DNA from: Alphaproteobacteria bacterium UBA3307
GTDB taxonomy: Bacteria; Pseudomonadota; Alphaproteobacteria; RF32; CAG-239
Direction: 5' to 3'
Assembly (NCBI GenBank): GCA_002361365.1
Contig: DEST01000025.1
Coordinates: 1 to 12,994, forward strand
DNA length: 12,994 bases
Every line of letters starts with the position of its first letter. The first letter of the stretch is position 1. The translations under genes were made by a program, and so were the position numbers. A model generated the notes under the pieces. That model had not been told where the DNA came from, did no database searches, and worked only from the letters and a program-made list of their open reading frames with translations. Positions 6,908-12,994 of the stretch are shown piece by piece.

Positions 6908-7197
6908 TGTTCTTCGGCGTTTGTCAGTTCTGGTTTGCGCGTGCACAAGCTATGCAGATAGGCATGGCGTATCGATTTGGTATTAAGTGCCCAATTGATT
7001 TTGAGTAATCCTTCATCTGCCGTATGGTAGCGCAGATAAATTTCCAAGAGTTTCTCGCAATCTTCTCGGGTGAGCTTTTTCCACATTTTCAGGCTCAGCC
7101 ACGACAATTGTTTTTTCGTGACGCAAAATTCGTCATAGATGGCGCATAAACAAGCCAGTTCTTCAATGCTTAATGTACCGAATCTGATTCGACACAT
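6898..7197 (-). CDS. Unknown protein, 99 aa; probably the 5' part of the frameshifted gene
   Basis: Not recognised. It is a Leu- and Cys-rich helical segment (ELACLCAIYDEF, DCEKLLEIYLRY, ending ELTNAEEQWL). The ATG at 7195-7197 is chosen because AAAGGA (7206-7211) sits 8 nt upstream and a TATAAT (7226-7231) lies where a promoter would be. The earlier ATG at 7222-7224 would fall before the predicted transcript start. The frame stops at TGA 6898-6900, 10 nt inside the next frame. The end of this peptide and the beginning of the next join into a pattern like the later unit 'LSGQNEYNLIEYGNFETI', which argues that both were one protein. Either it is a real short gene translationally coupled to the next, or the gene is broken or misread by one base. 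Confidence 0.6.
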   Translation of the reverse strand: MCRIRFGTLSIEELACLCAIYDEFCVTKKQLSWLSLKMWKKLTREDCEKLLEIYLRYHTADEGLLKINWALNTKSIRHAYLHSLCTRKPELTNAEEQWL

Positions 7198-7225
7198 TTG
7201 CTTTATCCTTTGAATCCAATTCATA

Positions 7226-7257
7226 ATTATAAAGTATTAAGTTAATATGTATGTTAA
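7226..7257 (-). promoter_or_regulatory. Candidate promoter of the unknown gene pair
   Basis: On the minus strand an exact TATAAT (7226-7231) is preceded by TTAACA (7252-7257) at a long 20 bp spacing. It would start transcription near 7219, in front of the Shine-Dalgarno sequence at 7206-7211. No terminator is seen after the exporter gene, so read-through from upstream is also likely. Confidence 0.4.
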
Positions 7258-7276
7258 TTATATTTTATAAACTGTC

Positions 7277-9037
7277 CTATTTTAGTTGTGCCTTATATAG
7301 CGAAGCATACACACTTTCCGGTTGATTAAGCAGTTCTTGATGGGTGCCGCTTTCGATAATTTTACCATAATTTATCACCGCAATTTTATCGGCGTGACGC
7401 ACGGTTGATAATCTATGCGCAATCACAATTACTGTTCTGTCTTTCATCAAATTTTCTATGGCTTTTTGCACAACTGCCTCCGATTTGTTATCAAGAGCCG
7501 AGGTTGCTTCGTCCAGAATCACTATAGGCGCATTTTTCAGAAAAGCTCGTGCTATTGCCACTCTTTGCTTTTGTCCGCCGGAAAGAAGACTGCCGCGCTC
7601 GCCTATATCCGTATCTAAACCTTTAGGCAGATTTTTCAAAAAATCATCAACAAACGCCATTTTGACTGCGTGGTCTATTTCTTCCGGTGAGGCATTTTCG
7701 TTGCCTAGCAAAATATTATCTCTGATGGTGCCGGAAAACAGAAAATTATCCTGAAAAACGATGGCAATTTTATCGCGTAATGATTCGAGGGTGTATTCTC
7801 GGATATCTTTGCCGTCAATCAAAATATTTCCGCCGGTTACATCATAAAACCGCGGCAATAGGTTGACAAAGGTAGATTTTCCACCGCCGGAATTGCCGAC
7901 CAGCGCGATTGTTTCTCCTTTTTTGATGCTTAAATTTATATTTTTCAGCACCGGTTTGCCGGCAACATATTCAAAGCAAACATTTTTATATTCTATTCCT
8001 TGTTTAACATCTGTCAGTTCTATGGCATTGGGTTGATTTTGAATAAGCGGAGTGTTATCAAGCAATTCAAATACACGTTCCATTGCCATAAGAGCCACTT
8101 GCACATTATTAAAACTGTTTCCTATTCCTTTAATTGGGTTATACAGCAAAATTAACGCGGCAATAAAAGACACAAAATTACCGGCCGTAATCTGATGAGA
8201 GAGTATCAGATAGCTACCCATCCAAATTACCAATGCAATACCGATTGAAACCACAAAATGCATAAAAGGCGAGAGCATTCCGGTACGTTGCACCATTTTC
8301 ATTCCGAGCTTAAAAACGTGATGCAAAGTTTGGTCGAAGAGCTTATTTTCATATTCATACAAATTATATGAGCTGATTACCCGATTGCCGCCGTAAGCTT
8401 CATTATAATGCGTCATTACTTCAGCGTTGGTGAATAAAGTTTCTTCATTTATATCTTTAATTCTTCGGCGCACTCTGGTGAGCGGAAACAGAGCACAGAA
8501 CAATACCATTACGGCAATCAGCGCCAATTTCCACGAATTATAAAACAATACAGCCACCAAAGAAACAGAAGAAAAAAAGCGAGTGCAAAATTGTTTTAAG
8601 TTACTTAAAAGTCCGCTGCAGGCGGCATCTACATCGCTATTGAAACGCATAATCACATTACCGGAAGTATTAGAATCAAAAAATCCGGCATCAAAACGCA
8701 TCAATTTTTGAAATAAGGTTATTTTTACATCAGCAGCAATTCTGTTGCCTACCCAGTTGTTGCAATATGTTGCCGAAAAAGTTAATATCCCCTGTAAGGC
8801 GGAAAAGGCAATAATTACCAACGGAATCCAAAGAGTTTGCGTATTTTGTTCCAACATCATCACGTCCATATACGGCTTGAGTGCCCACGCAATCACAGCA
8901 TCCAGCGCTCCAATCGGAATGGTAATTAAAACCGCAAGCAGAGCACGTCCCCAATATGGCCGAATATATTGCCACATCTGGCGATAGTCGCTCACAAAAT
9001 GCGTATTGATAAATTTAGCAAACAGTTTTTTCAGCAT
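7277..9037 (-). CDS. msbA: ABC exporter, MsbA-like (lipid A/lipopolysaccharide flippase type), 586 aa
   Basis: Inner-membrane half-transporter in which a six-helix membrane domain is fused to an ATPase; it works as a homodimer. The MsbA subgroup flips lipid A-core from the inner to the outer leaflet. Membrane helices lie within about 30-325. The ATPase has Walker A GNSGGGKST (381-389), Q-loop Q429 (VFQDN), signature LSGGQ (485-489), Walker B VILDE (506-510) with catalytic E510, and switch H541. All catalytic residues are present. AAAGGA (9043-9048) lies 5 nt before the ATG. Length and full-length organisation fit MsbA, but multidrug or other lipid exporters of the same family look alike, and no lipid A gene adjoins it, so the substrate is inferred. 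A long upstream gap (9038-9540) may contain leader elements. Confidence 0.9.
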   Translation of the reverse strand: MLKKLFAKFINTHFVSDYRQMWQYIRPYWGRALLAVLITIPIGALDAVIAWALKPYMDVMMLEQNTQTLWIPLVIIAFSALQGILTFSATYCNNWVGNRIAADVKITLFQKLMRFDAGFFDSNTSGNVIMRFNSDVDAACSGLLSNLKQFCTRFFSSVSLVAVLFYNSWKLALIAVMVLFCALFPLTRVRRRIKDINEETLFTNAEVMTHYNEAYGGNRVISSYNLYEYENKLFDQTLHHVFKLGMKMVQRTGMLSPFMHFVVSIGIALVIWMGSYLILSHQITAGNFVSFIAALILLYNPIKGIGNSFNNVQVALMAMERVFELLDNTPLIQNQPNAIELTDVKQGIEYKNVCFEYVAGKPVLKNINLSIKKGETIALVGNSGGGKSTFVNLLPRFYDVTGGNILIDGKDIREYTLESLRDKIAIVFQDNFLFSGTIRDNILLGNENASPEEIDHAVKMAFVDDFLKNLPKGLDTDIGERGSLLSGGQKQRVAIARAFLKNAPIVILDEATSALDNKSEAVVQKAIENLMKDRTVIVIAHRLSTVRHADKIAVINYGKIIESGTHQELLNQPESVYASLYKAQLK

Positions 9038-9127
9038 ATATATCCTTTAAATTTGGCATCATTATACGCTATAAATTTAAAAAGTAAATCACAGAATAAA
9101 AAAAATCAAAAATATTTATTATCTGAC

Positions 9128-9156
9128 TTGACAAATAGTTTGCAATATGTTACATC
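9128..9156 (+). promoter_or_regulatory. Promoter-like site reading into the 9220 small ORF
   Basis: An exact TTGACA (9128-9133) is followed after 17 bp by TACATC (9151-9156), a poor -10, with TTACAT (9150-9155) as an alternative. It would start a plus-strand transcript near 9163, covering the 48-codon ORF and ending at the hairpin at 9481-9519. Confidence 0.35.
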
Positions 9157-9219
9157 CGAACCCGATTTTGAATATTTGTGTTAGTTAACTGTATTATTAA
9201 CTCTTTAATCCATTGATTT

Positions 9220-9366
9220 ATGGCAAATAAGACAAAGAATTCCCCAAAACAAACAAAAAAGCAAAAAGGGGAGCACAAAAAGAACCGTGTACCGACTGAG
9301 TATCAGCGCACCCGTGATGCCTTTAAGAAAAAGCGCAAGGGGGACAACAACGGAATGGATATTTGA
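9220..9366 (+). CDS. Possible small basic protein, 48 aa
   Basis: Reads MANKTKNSPKQTKKQKGEHK followed by a segment with RVPTEYQRTRDAFKKKRKG and ending DNNGMDI. It is highly basic (about a third Lys/Arg), hydrophilic and without hydrophobic segments, as in small nucleic acid-binding or ribosome-associated proteins, but no family is recognised. For: a TTGACA element lies 85 bp upstream, the frame is intact, and it occupies an otherwise empty 500 bp gap. Against: no Shine-Dalgarno sequence precedes the ATG (CTTTAATCCATTGATTT), and lysine codons are half AAG whereas neighbouring genes use mostly AAA. The codon difference could also mean foreign origin or that the stretch is not translated. An antisense mini-ORF overlaps its end. 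Confidence 0.4.
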   Translation: MANKTKNSPKQTKKQKGEHKKNRVPTEYQRTRDAFKKKRKGDNNGMDI

Positions 9367-9379
9367 ACAGCTTTTCCAT
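9323..9379 (-). CDS. Possible 18-aa leader peptide with a very strong ribosome binding site
   Basis: On the minus strand AAAGGAGGAGGA (9386-9397) is followed, at 6 nt spacing, by an ATG (9377-9379) opening MEKLFKYPFRCCPPCAFS and a TAA stop. This is the strongest Shine-Dalgarno sequence in the window, better than those of recA or argS. The peptide has a Cys/Pro cluster (CCPPC). It lies on the same strand as the MsbA-like gene, 285 nt before its start, so a leader peptide controlling that gene is conceivable. It is antisense to the 48-codon ORF. A chance purine-rich run cannot be excluded. Confidence 0.3.
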   Translation of the reverse strand: MEKLFKYPFRCCPPCAFS

Positions 9380-9444
9380 AGTGTATCCTCCTCCTTTAGT
9401 GTTTAAATGTGCATACAAATTCAAATAATCGCTTAGGCAAAATT

Positions 9445-9456
9445 ATCACGCGTGAT
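9445..9456. promoter_or_regulatory. Perfect 12 bp palindrome, possible operator
   Basis: ATCACGCGTGAT is fully self-complementary, in the noncoding gap between argS and the exporter, about 50 bp upstream of the strong minus-strand ribosome binding site at 9386-9397. A dimeric repressor site is possible; the cognate regulator is unknown. Confidence 0.3.
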
Positions 9457-9475
9457 GAATTTGGTTCTCTTGATT

Positions 9476-9519
9476 AAAAAACGACCCGCCGCTGAAATAT
9501 GCTGCGAGTCGCTTTTTTT
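9476..9519 (-). terminator. argS terminator, possibly bidirectional
   Basis: Segments 9481-9492 and 9501-9512 form a 12-position stem with an 8-nt loop. On the minus strand two positions are G-U wobbles and one is a mismatch, followed by a T run (9476-9481). On the plus strand the same wobbles become A-C mismatches, though seven T follow (9513-9519). It therefore fits best as the argS terminator, 21 nt after the stop, with weaker action the other way. Confidence 0.85.
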
Positions 9520-9540
9520 ATATGTTATATCTTGTGTTGT

Positions 9541-11286
9541 TTATTTATTTTCAGCCTTTAGCATTACTTCCGGCGCTTCAATGCCTAAAAGATACAGCAT
9601 AAGCTTTAGTATGTCGCGCGTCAATTTCGCCAATTTCAGGCGCGAGGATACAAGCTCCTGATTATTAGCATTCATCATTGGGCAAGCGTTATAAAATGTG
9701 CTGAATGTTTGTGCTAAGTTGTATGTATATTCGGCAATAATGCTCGGTTCTTTATCGGTATGGGCGCGCATTACCACATTATGAACCTGCGCCAGTTTTA
9801 GTGCCAAAGAGCGTTCCTCCGGCGCTTGTAATACAATATTACCTGTTTGTAAACCGCTTGCAGCCGCTTTGCGCAGAACCGAATTGATACGAGCAACGGC
9901 ATATTGAATATACGGTCCTGTTTTGCCTTCAAATTTAGCAAAATCATCAAGCTCAAACACATAACCGGATGCAATGGTATTTTTGAGGTCTTGAAATTTA
10001 ATTGCCGCAATTGCAATTTGCTGAGTCAATTTTTCGATTTCTGCTGTGCCGTAACCTTCAACTTCATTCGGTTTCGGCAGTGACTGGCTGACTTTTTCTT
10101 TAGACATCGCAATCAGTGTTTCTAAATCCATCACGCCGCCGTCACGGGTTTTAAACGGTTTGCCGTCTGCTCCGTTTACTGTGCCGAACACAATATGCTG
10201 TAGTTTCACATTTGGGGCAATACCGAGTTTTTGCACAGCTTCAAATACTTGTTCAAAGTGTAAAGTTTGTCGGCTGTCAGTGAAATAGACAATTTCTTGT
10301 GCATGTAAATCTTCAACCCGCATTTTAATTGTGGCAATATCCGTCAACTGATATCCGAAAGCACCGTCACTTTTAACAATAATGACCGGCGGTTTTGGTT
10401 TATTACTCTCTTCCAAACGAATAATGGTTGCACCGTTGTCTACTTCGGAAATATCATTTTCGCGAGCAATTCGGACAACTTCACCGCAGACCTGATGCGC
10501 ATCGCTTTCACCCCACCATAAATCGAAGTTGACATCAAGCTGTTCATAATTTGCCTTAATGGCTTTCAGGGATTCGTTGCGCAAATGTTCCCACGCGCGG
10601 CGATATTGTGTGTTGCCTTCCTGTAATTTTGCCGTAATTTGACGTGCGTTTTCGCGAGCATTTTCATCATCTTTGCAACGAATGTTTGCTTGCTTGTAGA
10701 ATTCGGTAATTTGCGCGATATCATAGTCGTAAACTTTATCTAAACTACCGTCTTGCATAATGATTTCGGATATAATCATACCCATCGGTGTGCCCCAGTC
10801 ACCTAAATGCACATCACTGATAACATCATTACCGACAAAGCGCTCAATTCGACTGACGGATTCTCCGATAACGCCAGAGCGCAAGTGTCCAACGTGCATC
10901 GTCTTGGCTACATTCGGTCCGCCGTAATCCAAAACAACCTTGTGCGGGTCTTCAACCATACCGCATCCCAAACGTTCATCATCAGCCATAGCATCGGCAT
11001 TTTGAGCAATAACATCATCTTTAAGCTTAAGATTGATAAAACCCGGACCGTCAACCGAAATCGATTCGCAAAATGTGCATTTTTGCAATTCTTCGGCAAT
11101 CATTGTGCCGATTTCGCGTGGATTTTTATGAGTAATTTTTGCCAGTGCCAATGCACCATTGCACTGAAAATCGCTTAAATCCGGACGATCGGAAACTTTT
11201 ACAAACGCAAATCTGTCATCAAGTTTGAGTTTGTTGAAAATTTTGCAAAGTTCAGTGTTTATTTTATTTTCAAGCAGCAGGTTCAT
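9541..11286 (-). CDS. argS: Arginyl-tRNA synthetase, 581 aa
   Basis: Class I aminoacyl-tRNA synthetase that charges tRNA-Arg with arginine using ATP in the cytoplasm. An N-terminal tRNA-binding domain (about 1-110) precedes the Rossmann catalytic domain with the HIGH-type motif HVGH (131-134) in GGPNVAKTMHVGHLRSG. The KMSKS equivalent is the degenerate KPFKTRDGG (376-384), as is normal for ArgRS. A helical DALR anticodon-binding domain begins near FEGKTGPYIQYAVARIN and runs to the C-terminus. Length is normal and the gene intact. AGAGGAT (11294-11300) lies 7 nt before the ATG, within the end of the upstream lipoprotein gene, which overlaps argS by 17 nt, so translation is probably coupled. 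The terminator is at 9476-9519. Confidence 0.98.
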   Translation of the reverse strand: MNLLLENKINTELCKIFNKLKLDDRFAFVKVSDRPDLSDFQCNGALALAKITHKNPREIGTMIAEELQKCTFCESISVDGPGFINLKLKDDVIAQNADAMADDERLGCGMVEDPHKVVLDYGGPNVAKTMHVGHLRSGVIGESVSRIERFVGNDVISDVHLGDWGTPMGMIISEIIMQDGSLDKVYDYDIAQITEFYKQANIRCKDDENARENARQITAKLQEGNTQYRRAWEHLRNESLKAIKANYEQLDVNFDLWWGESDAHQVCGEVVRIARENDISEVDNGATIIRLEESNKPKPPVIIVKSDGAFGYQLTDIATIKMRVEDLHAQEIVYFTDSRQTLHFEQVFEAVQKLGIAPNVKLQHIVFGTVNGADGKPFKTRDGGVMDLETLIAMSKEKVSQSLPKPNEVEGYGTAEIEKLTQQIAIAAIKFQDLKNTIASGYVFELDDFAKFEGKTGPYIQYAVARINSVLRKAAASGLQTGNIVLQAPEERSLALKLAQVHNVVMRAHTDKEPSIIAEYTYNLAQTFSTFYNACPMMNANNQELVSSRLKLAKLTRDILKLMLYLLGIEAPEVMLKAENK

Positions 11287-11650
11287 CTTTTTTATCCTCT
11301 TGTGATTGATTCTCGTCTTCTTTTACGCAACGATAATGTGCGTGGCTCGGCAGCAAAAGTTTACCGTCAAAATGCGTTTTTTCCACAAATTCCGCTTTGA
11401 TTCCGGTTTCGTGCTTTATACATTCGGCATCGGCAATTTGTTGTAATTCGTTATCATTTGTCAGTAACGGATTATAGCACACAACCGGTTGTTCCGGCGT
11501 TGACGGACCGGTATAGAGATGTGCTGTATCTGAAACTCCGGGGTTGCGACGACGGTCTATATACGGATTAAACAATCCGCAACCGCACAAAAAAAGCATT
11601 AACATACCTGTAACATAAATTTTTAGTCTGGACAATTTTAAAAACTCCAT
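11270..11650 (-). CDS. Predicted lipoprotein of unknown function, 126 aa
   Basis: The family is unknown to me. From the ATG at 11650 the N-terminus MEFLKLSRLKIYVTGMLMLF leads to LCGC, a lipoprotein signal with basic n-region and modified Cys24 (lipobox L21-C22-G23-C24). The mature part contains three further cysteines (VVCYNP, ADAEC, HYRC), which could form disulfides in the periplasm, and a charged, Glu/Lys-rich tail. The frame is open to an ATG at 11677, but that lies in a promoter-like TATGAT, and neither start has a clear Shine-Dalgarno sequence; 11650 is preferred because the signal begins there. It overlaps argS by 17 nt and is divergent from the gene at 11695. Confidence 0.8.
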   Translation of the reverse strand: MEFLKLSRLKIYVTGMLMLFLCGCGLFNPYIDRRRNPGVSDTAHLYTGPSTPEQPVVCYNPLLTNDNELQQIADAECIKHETGIKAEFVEKTHFDGKLLLPSHAHYRCVKEDENQSQEDKKDEPAA

Positions 11651-11694
11651 TAAATTATTATCAGTTTGCAACATCATAAACGAAGAATTTTAAA

Positions 11695-12294
11695 ATGAAA
11701 AGCGAAAATAAATATATTGGTGATGATAAATTTAAAAAGTTTCTTTTGCACTATGCTTGTCCGGCACCTTTAGGAGTAATAAAGCTCCGTTTTGCCGGCG
11801 CCATATGCAGTCCCAATGTTGAACTCCGTCCGACAGACGTTATTGCGTCTTTGTGGACAGATAATAAAACTCCGCGGCTTGAAACTAAAAATGAGGCGGA
11901 TTTGTTTTTTAAGTTTTTTATGGGGTTGTGGGATGAAATGTTTACTCTTGTGCAGAAAAATCGTGTTAAACTGCCGTCCTTGCCTGCTGAAGGCGATTTA
12001 TCTCAAGCTTGTCAGGAACGATTTGAACAGTTGGAGTTAGGATTTGTTGAAGGTTTTTTTGGTGGACAAGAGAATTTGAAAATTCCGGCATACATCGGCG
12101 AAGTTACGGATTCTCTGAGTCGTTTGGCTTTATTGTATAAGACATTGGCTAAAAATATCTCTACAGAGCAAAAACGAAAAAATGTATTTGATGCTGTGAT
12201 GGATTGTGATAAAATGGCGGAAAAATCAATCGGATTTTTGATTGAACATTATGTCTTGCCGCATATGGATGAATTGAAACGCACCATTAATTAA
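11695..12294 (+). CDS. UPF0149 (YecA/YgfB)-like protein, 199 aa (tentative)
   Basis: Cytoplasmic helical protein. The segment at about 26-90 (LGVIKLRFAGAICSPNVELR, PTDVIASLW, then an acidic linker and LFFKFFMGLWDEMF) follows the arrangement of the UPF0149/YecA fold: a 'G-F-L-A-A-x-x-S-x-P' helix, a conserved W after a proline, and a helix with 'M-x-x-x-N/D-E'. I infer the family from this pattern only; members have no firmly established biochemical role. There is no C-terminal SEC-C zinc motif, which many YecA proteins carry. No good Shine-Dalgarno sequence precedes the ATG (AAGAATTTTAAA). It is followed after 21 nt by lolA and probably co-transcribed with it. Only 44 bp separate it from the divergent lipoprotein gene, so their promoters must overlap. 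Confidence 0.6.
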   Translation: MKSENKYIGDDKFKKFLLHYACPAPLGVIKLRFAGAICSPNVELRPTDVIASLWTDNKTPRLETKNEADLFFKFFMGLWDEMFTLVQKNRVKLPSLPAEGDLSQACQERFEQLELGFVEGFFGGQENLKIPAYIGEVTDSLSRLALLYKTLAKNISTEQKRKNVFDAVMDCDKMAEKSIGFLIEHYVLPHMDELKRTIN

Positions 12295-12315
12295 ATAGAA
12301 AAAGGAGATATGATA

Positions 12316-12927
12316 ATGAAAAAGTTTTTACTAATGTTGCTGTGTGGCTTGTTTTTTTGCTCGGTTGCAAGTGCCGATAAGGCTGATTTGACTCAAATTG
12401 AAAATTATTTGAACAATCTGACTTCCATTAAAGCCGGTTTTGTGCAAATGGCCAGTAACGGTGGTACGGCAGAAGGTAAAATTTATATTTCCAAACCTAG
12501 CAAAATTCGGATGGAATACACGGCACCGGAATCTTTGCTGATTGTCGGAAACGGCGATTATATTATATATAACGACAAAGAACTTGACCAAATTACGAAT
12601 ATTGATTATAAAGATATTCCGGCTACAATGATTCTGACTAAAAAAATCAACTTTAACAACGGAGATTTGAAAGTGGTTGATTTTTATAAGGATAGCGGAC
12701 AAGTGGCAGTAACGGTAGAAATGCCGAAAACACCGAGTGTTAAGCCAATAACACTTATTTTTGACCAAGCGCCGTTTCGTCTTAAACAATGGAAGGTAAT
12801 CGATCCGCAAAACATAGAAATTACGGTTTCGCTGTTTGATATTGAAGAAGATATTAAGTTGGAAAGAGACTTGTTTAAATTTGATAAAAACACCGGAAAA
12901 TCTAAGTCAAAAACCCAAAGAAAGTGA
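12316..12927 (+). CDS. lolA: Outer-membrane lipoprotein carrier LolA-like, 203 aa
   Basis: Periplasmic chaperone that takes lipoproteins from the LolCDE/LolCE inner-membrane complex and hands them to LolB or the outer membrane. The first 20 residues are a Sec signal peptide (MKKFLLMLLCGLFFCSVASA, cleavage before D21). The mature protein shows the LolA beta-sheet pattern: an early F-x-Q (AGFVQ), the 'G-x-I-Y-I-x-K-P-x-K-x-R-M-E-Y' strand, the following IVGNGDYIIYNDKELDQ strand pair, and the late LKQWKVIDPQNIEITVSLF. Length is typical. The ATG at 12316 is chosen over 12310 because AAGGAG (12302-12307) is 8 nt from it but only 2 nt from the other. It sits in a unit with the UPF0149-like gene. 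The two lipoproteins in this window are plausible clients by location, but that is inference. Confidence 0.9.
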   Translation: MKKFLLMLLCGLFFCSVASADKADLTQIENYLNNLTSIKAGFVQMASNGGTAEGKIYISKPSKIRMEYTAPESLLIVGNGDYIIYNDKELDQITNIDYKDIPATMILTKKINFNNGDLKVVDFYKDSGQVAVTVEMPKTPSVKPITLIFDQAPFRLKQWKVIDPQNIEITVSLFDIEEDIKLERDLFKFDKNTGKSKSKTQRK

Positions 12928-12948
12928 CAATTTAAAATTTATAATCAA

Positions 12949-12977
12949 ATCAGAGGTATTTGTAAGTTTCCTCTGAT
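12949..12977 (+). terminator. Hairpin after lolA, possible weak terminator
   Basis: ATCAGAGG (12949-12956) pairs perfectly with CCTCTGAT (12970-12977) around a 13-nt loop, 21 nt after the lolA stop. Only AAGGGATTTT follows, not a T run, so termination is uncertain; it may be part of a leader for a gene beyond the window. Confidence 0.4.
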
Positions 12978-12994
12978 AAGGGATTTTATACTTT

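Noticed and set aside
7242..7257. TTAA-N8-TTAA, a possible CtrA site (another lies at about 9184-9199)
   Set aside because: CtrA boxes have 7 bp between the TTAA halves; both instances have 8, and TTAA is frequent in AT-rich spacers.
12331..12810. Long antisense open frame (159 codons) inside lolA
   Set aside because: It is opposite a well-supported gene, has no ribosome binding site, and its translation is rich in Asn/Phe/Arg, as expected of a shadow. The same applies to antisense frames inside the COG2509-like gene (4417-4863, 5235-5630) and to the other overlapping frames.

Overview
This 13 kb window looks like ordinary chromosome from an AT-rich Gram-negative bacterium, most likely an alphaproteobacterium. 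The Gram-negative evidence is a LolA-type periplasmic lipoprotein carrier, two predicted lipoproteins and an MsbA-type exporter. The alphaproteobacterial evidence is a GAAC-N7-GAAC direct repeat just upstream of recA, which is the LexA operator form described in that class and not the gammaproteobacterial CTGT-N8-ACAG form. Ribosome binding sites are mostly AAAGGA/AAGGAG, and lysine is mostly AAA in the main genes.

Layout. Positions 1-195 hold a hairpin-rich stretch that is either the end of a truncated gene or a structured RNA, closed by a terminator that lies directly in front of a small HTH-like gene (222-452, +). Two unrelated HD-superfamily phosphohydrolases follow on the minus strand (576-1121, with its own promoter and terminator, and 1215-2027). 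A 211 bp divergent region carries the LexA box and leads to recA (2239-3270), a lipoprotein gene (3306-3893) and a strong terminator. A small membrane protein (3986-4312) and a COG2509-like FAD-dependent dehydrogenase (4361-5932) form a second plus-strand unit. The gap at 5933-6018 holds three same-strand DnaA-box matches.

From 6018 to 9037 everything is on the minus strand: a terminator, two overlapping unknown reading frames (6059-6907 and 6898-7197) that look like one gene split by a one-base frameshift, and an MsbA-like ABC exporter (7277-9037). The roughly 500 bp gap 9038-9540 has no recognisable gene. It holds a 48-codon basic reading frame, an antisense 18-codon reading frame with a very strong Shine-Dalgarno sequence, a promoter-like site, a 12 bp palindrome and the argS terminator. 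argS (9541-11286) is overlapped by an upstream lipoprotein gene (11270-11650). The plus-strand pair of a UPF0149-like protein (11695-12294) and lolA (12316-12927) ends the window.

The genes suggest genome maintenance (recA under SOS control, nucleotide-type HD hydrolases), envelope biogenesis (MsbA-like flippase, LolA, lipoproteins) and translation (ArgRS). I see no insertion sequence, CRISPR array, tRNA, rRNA or recognisable defence system. The points most worth checking are the SOS box, the DnaA-box cluster, the split unknown gene, and the small-ORF/leader region before the exporter.
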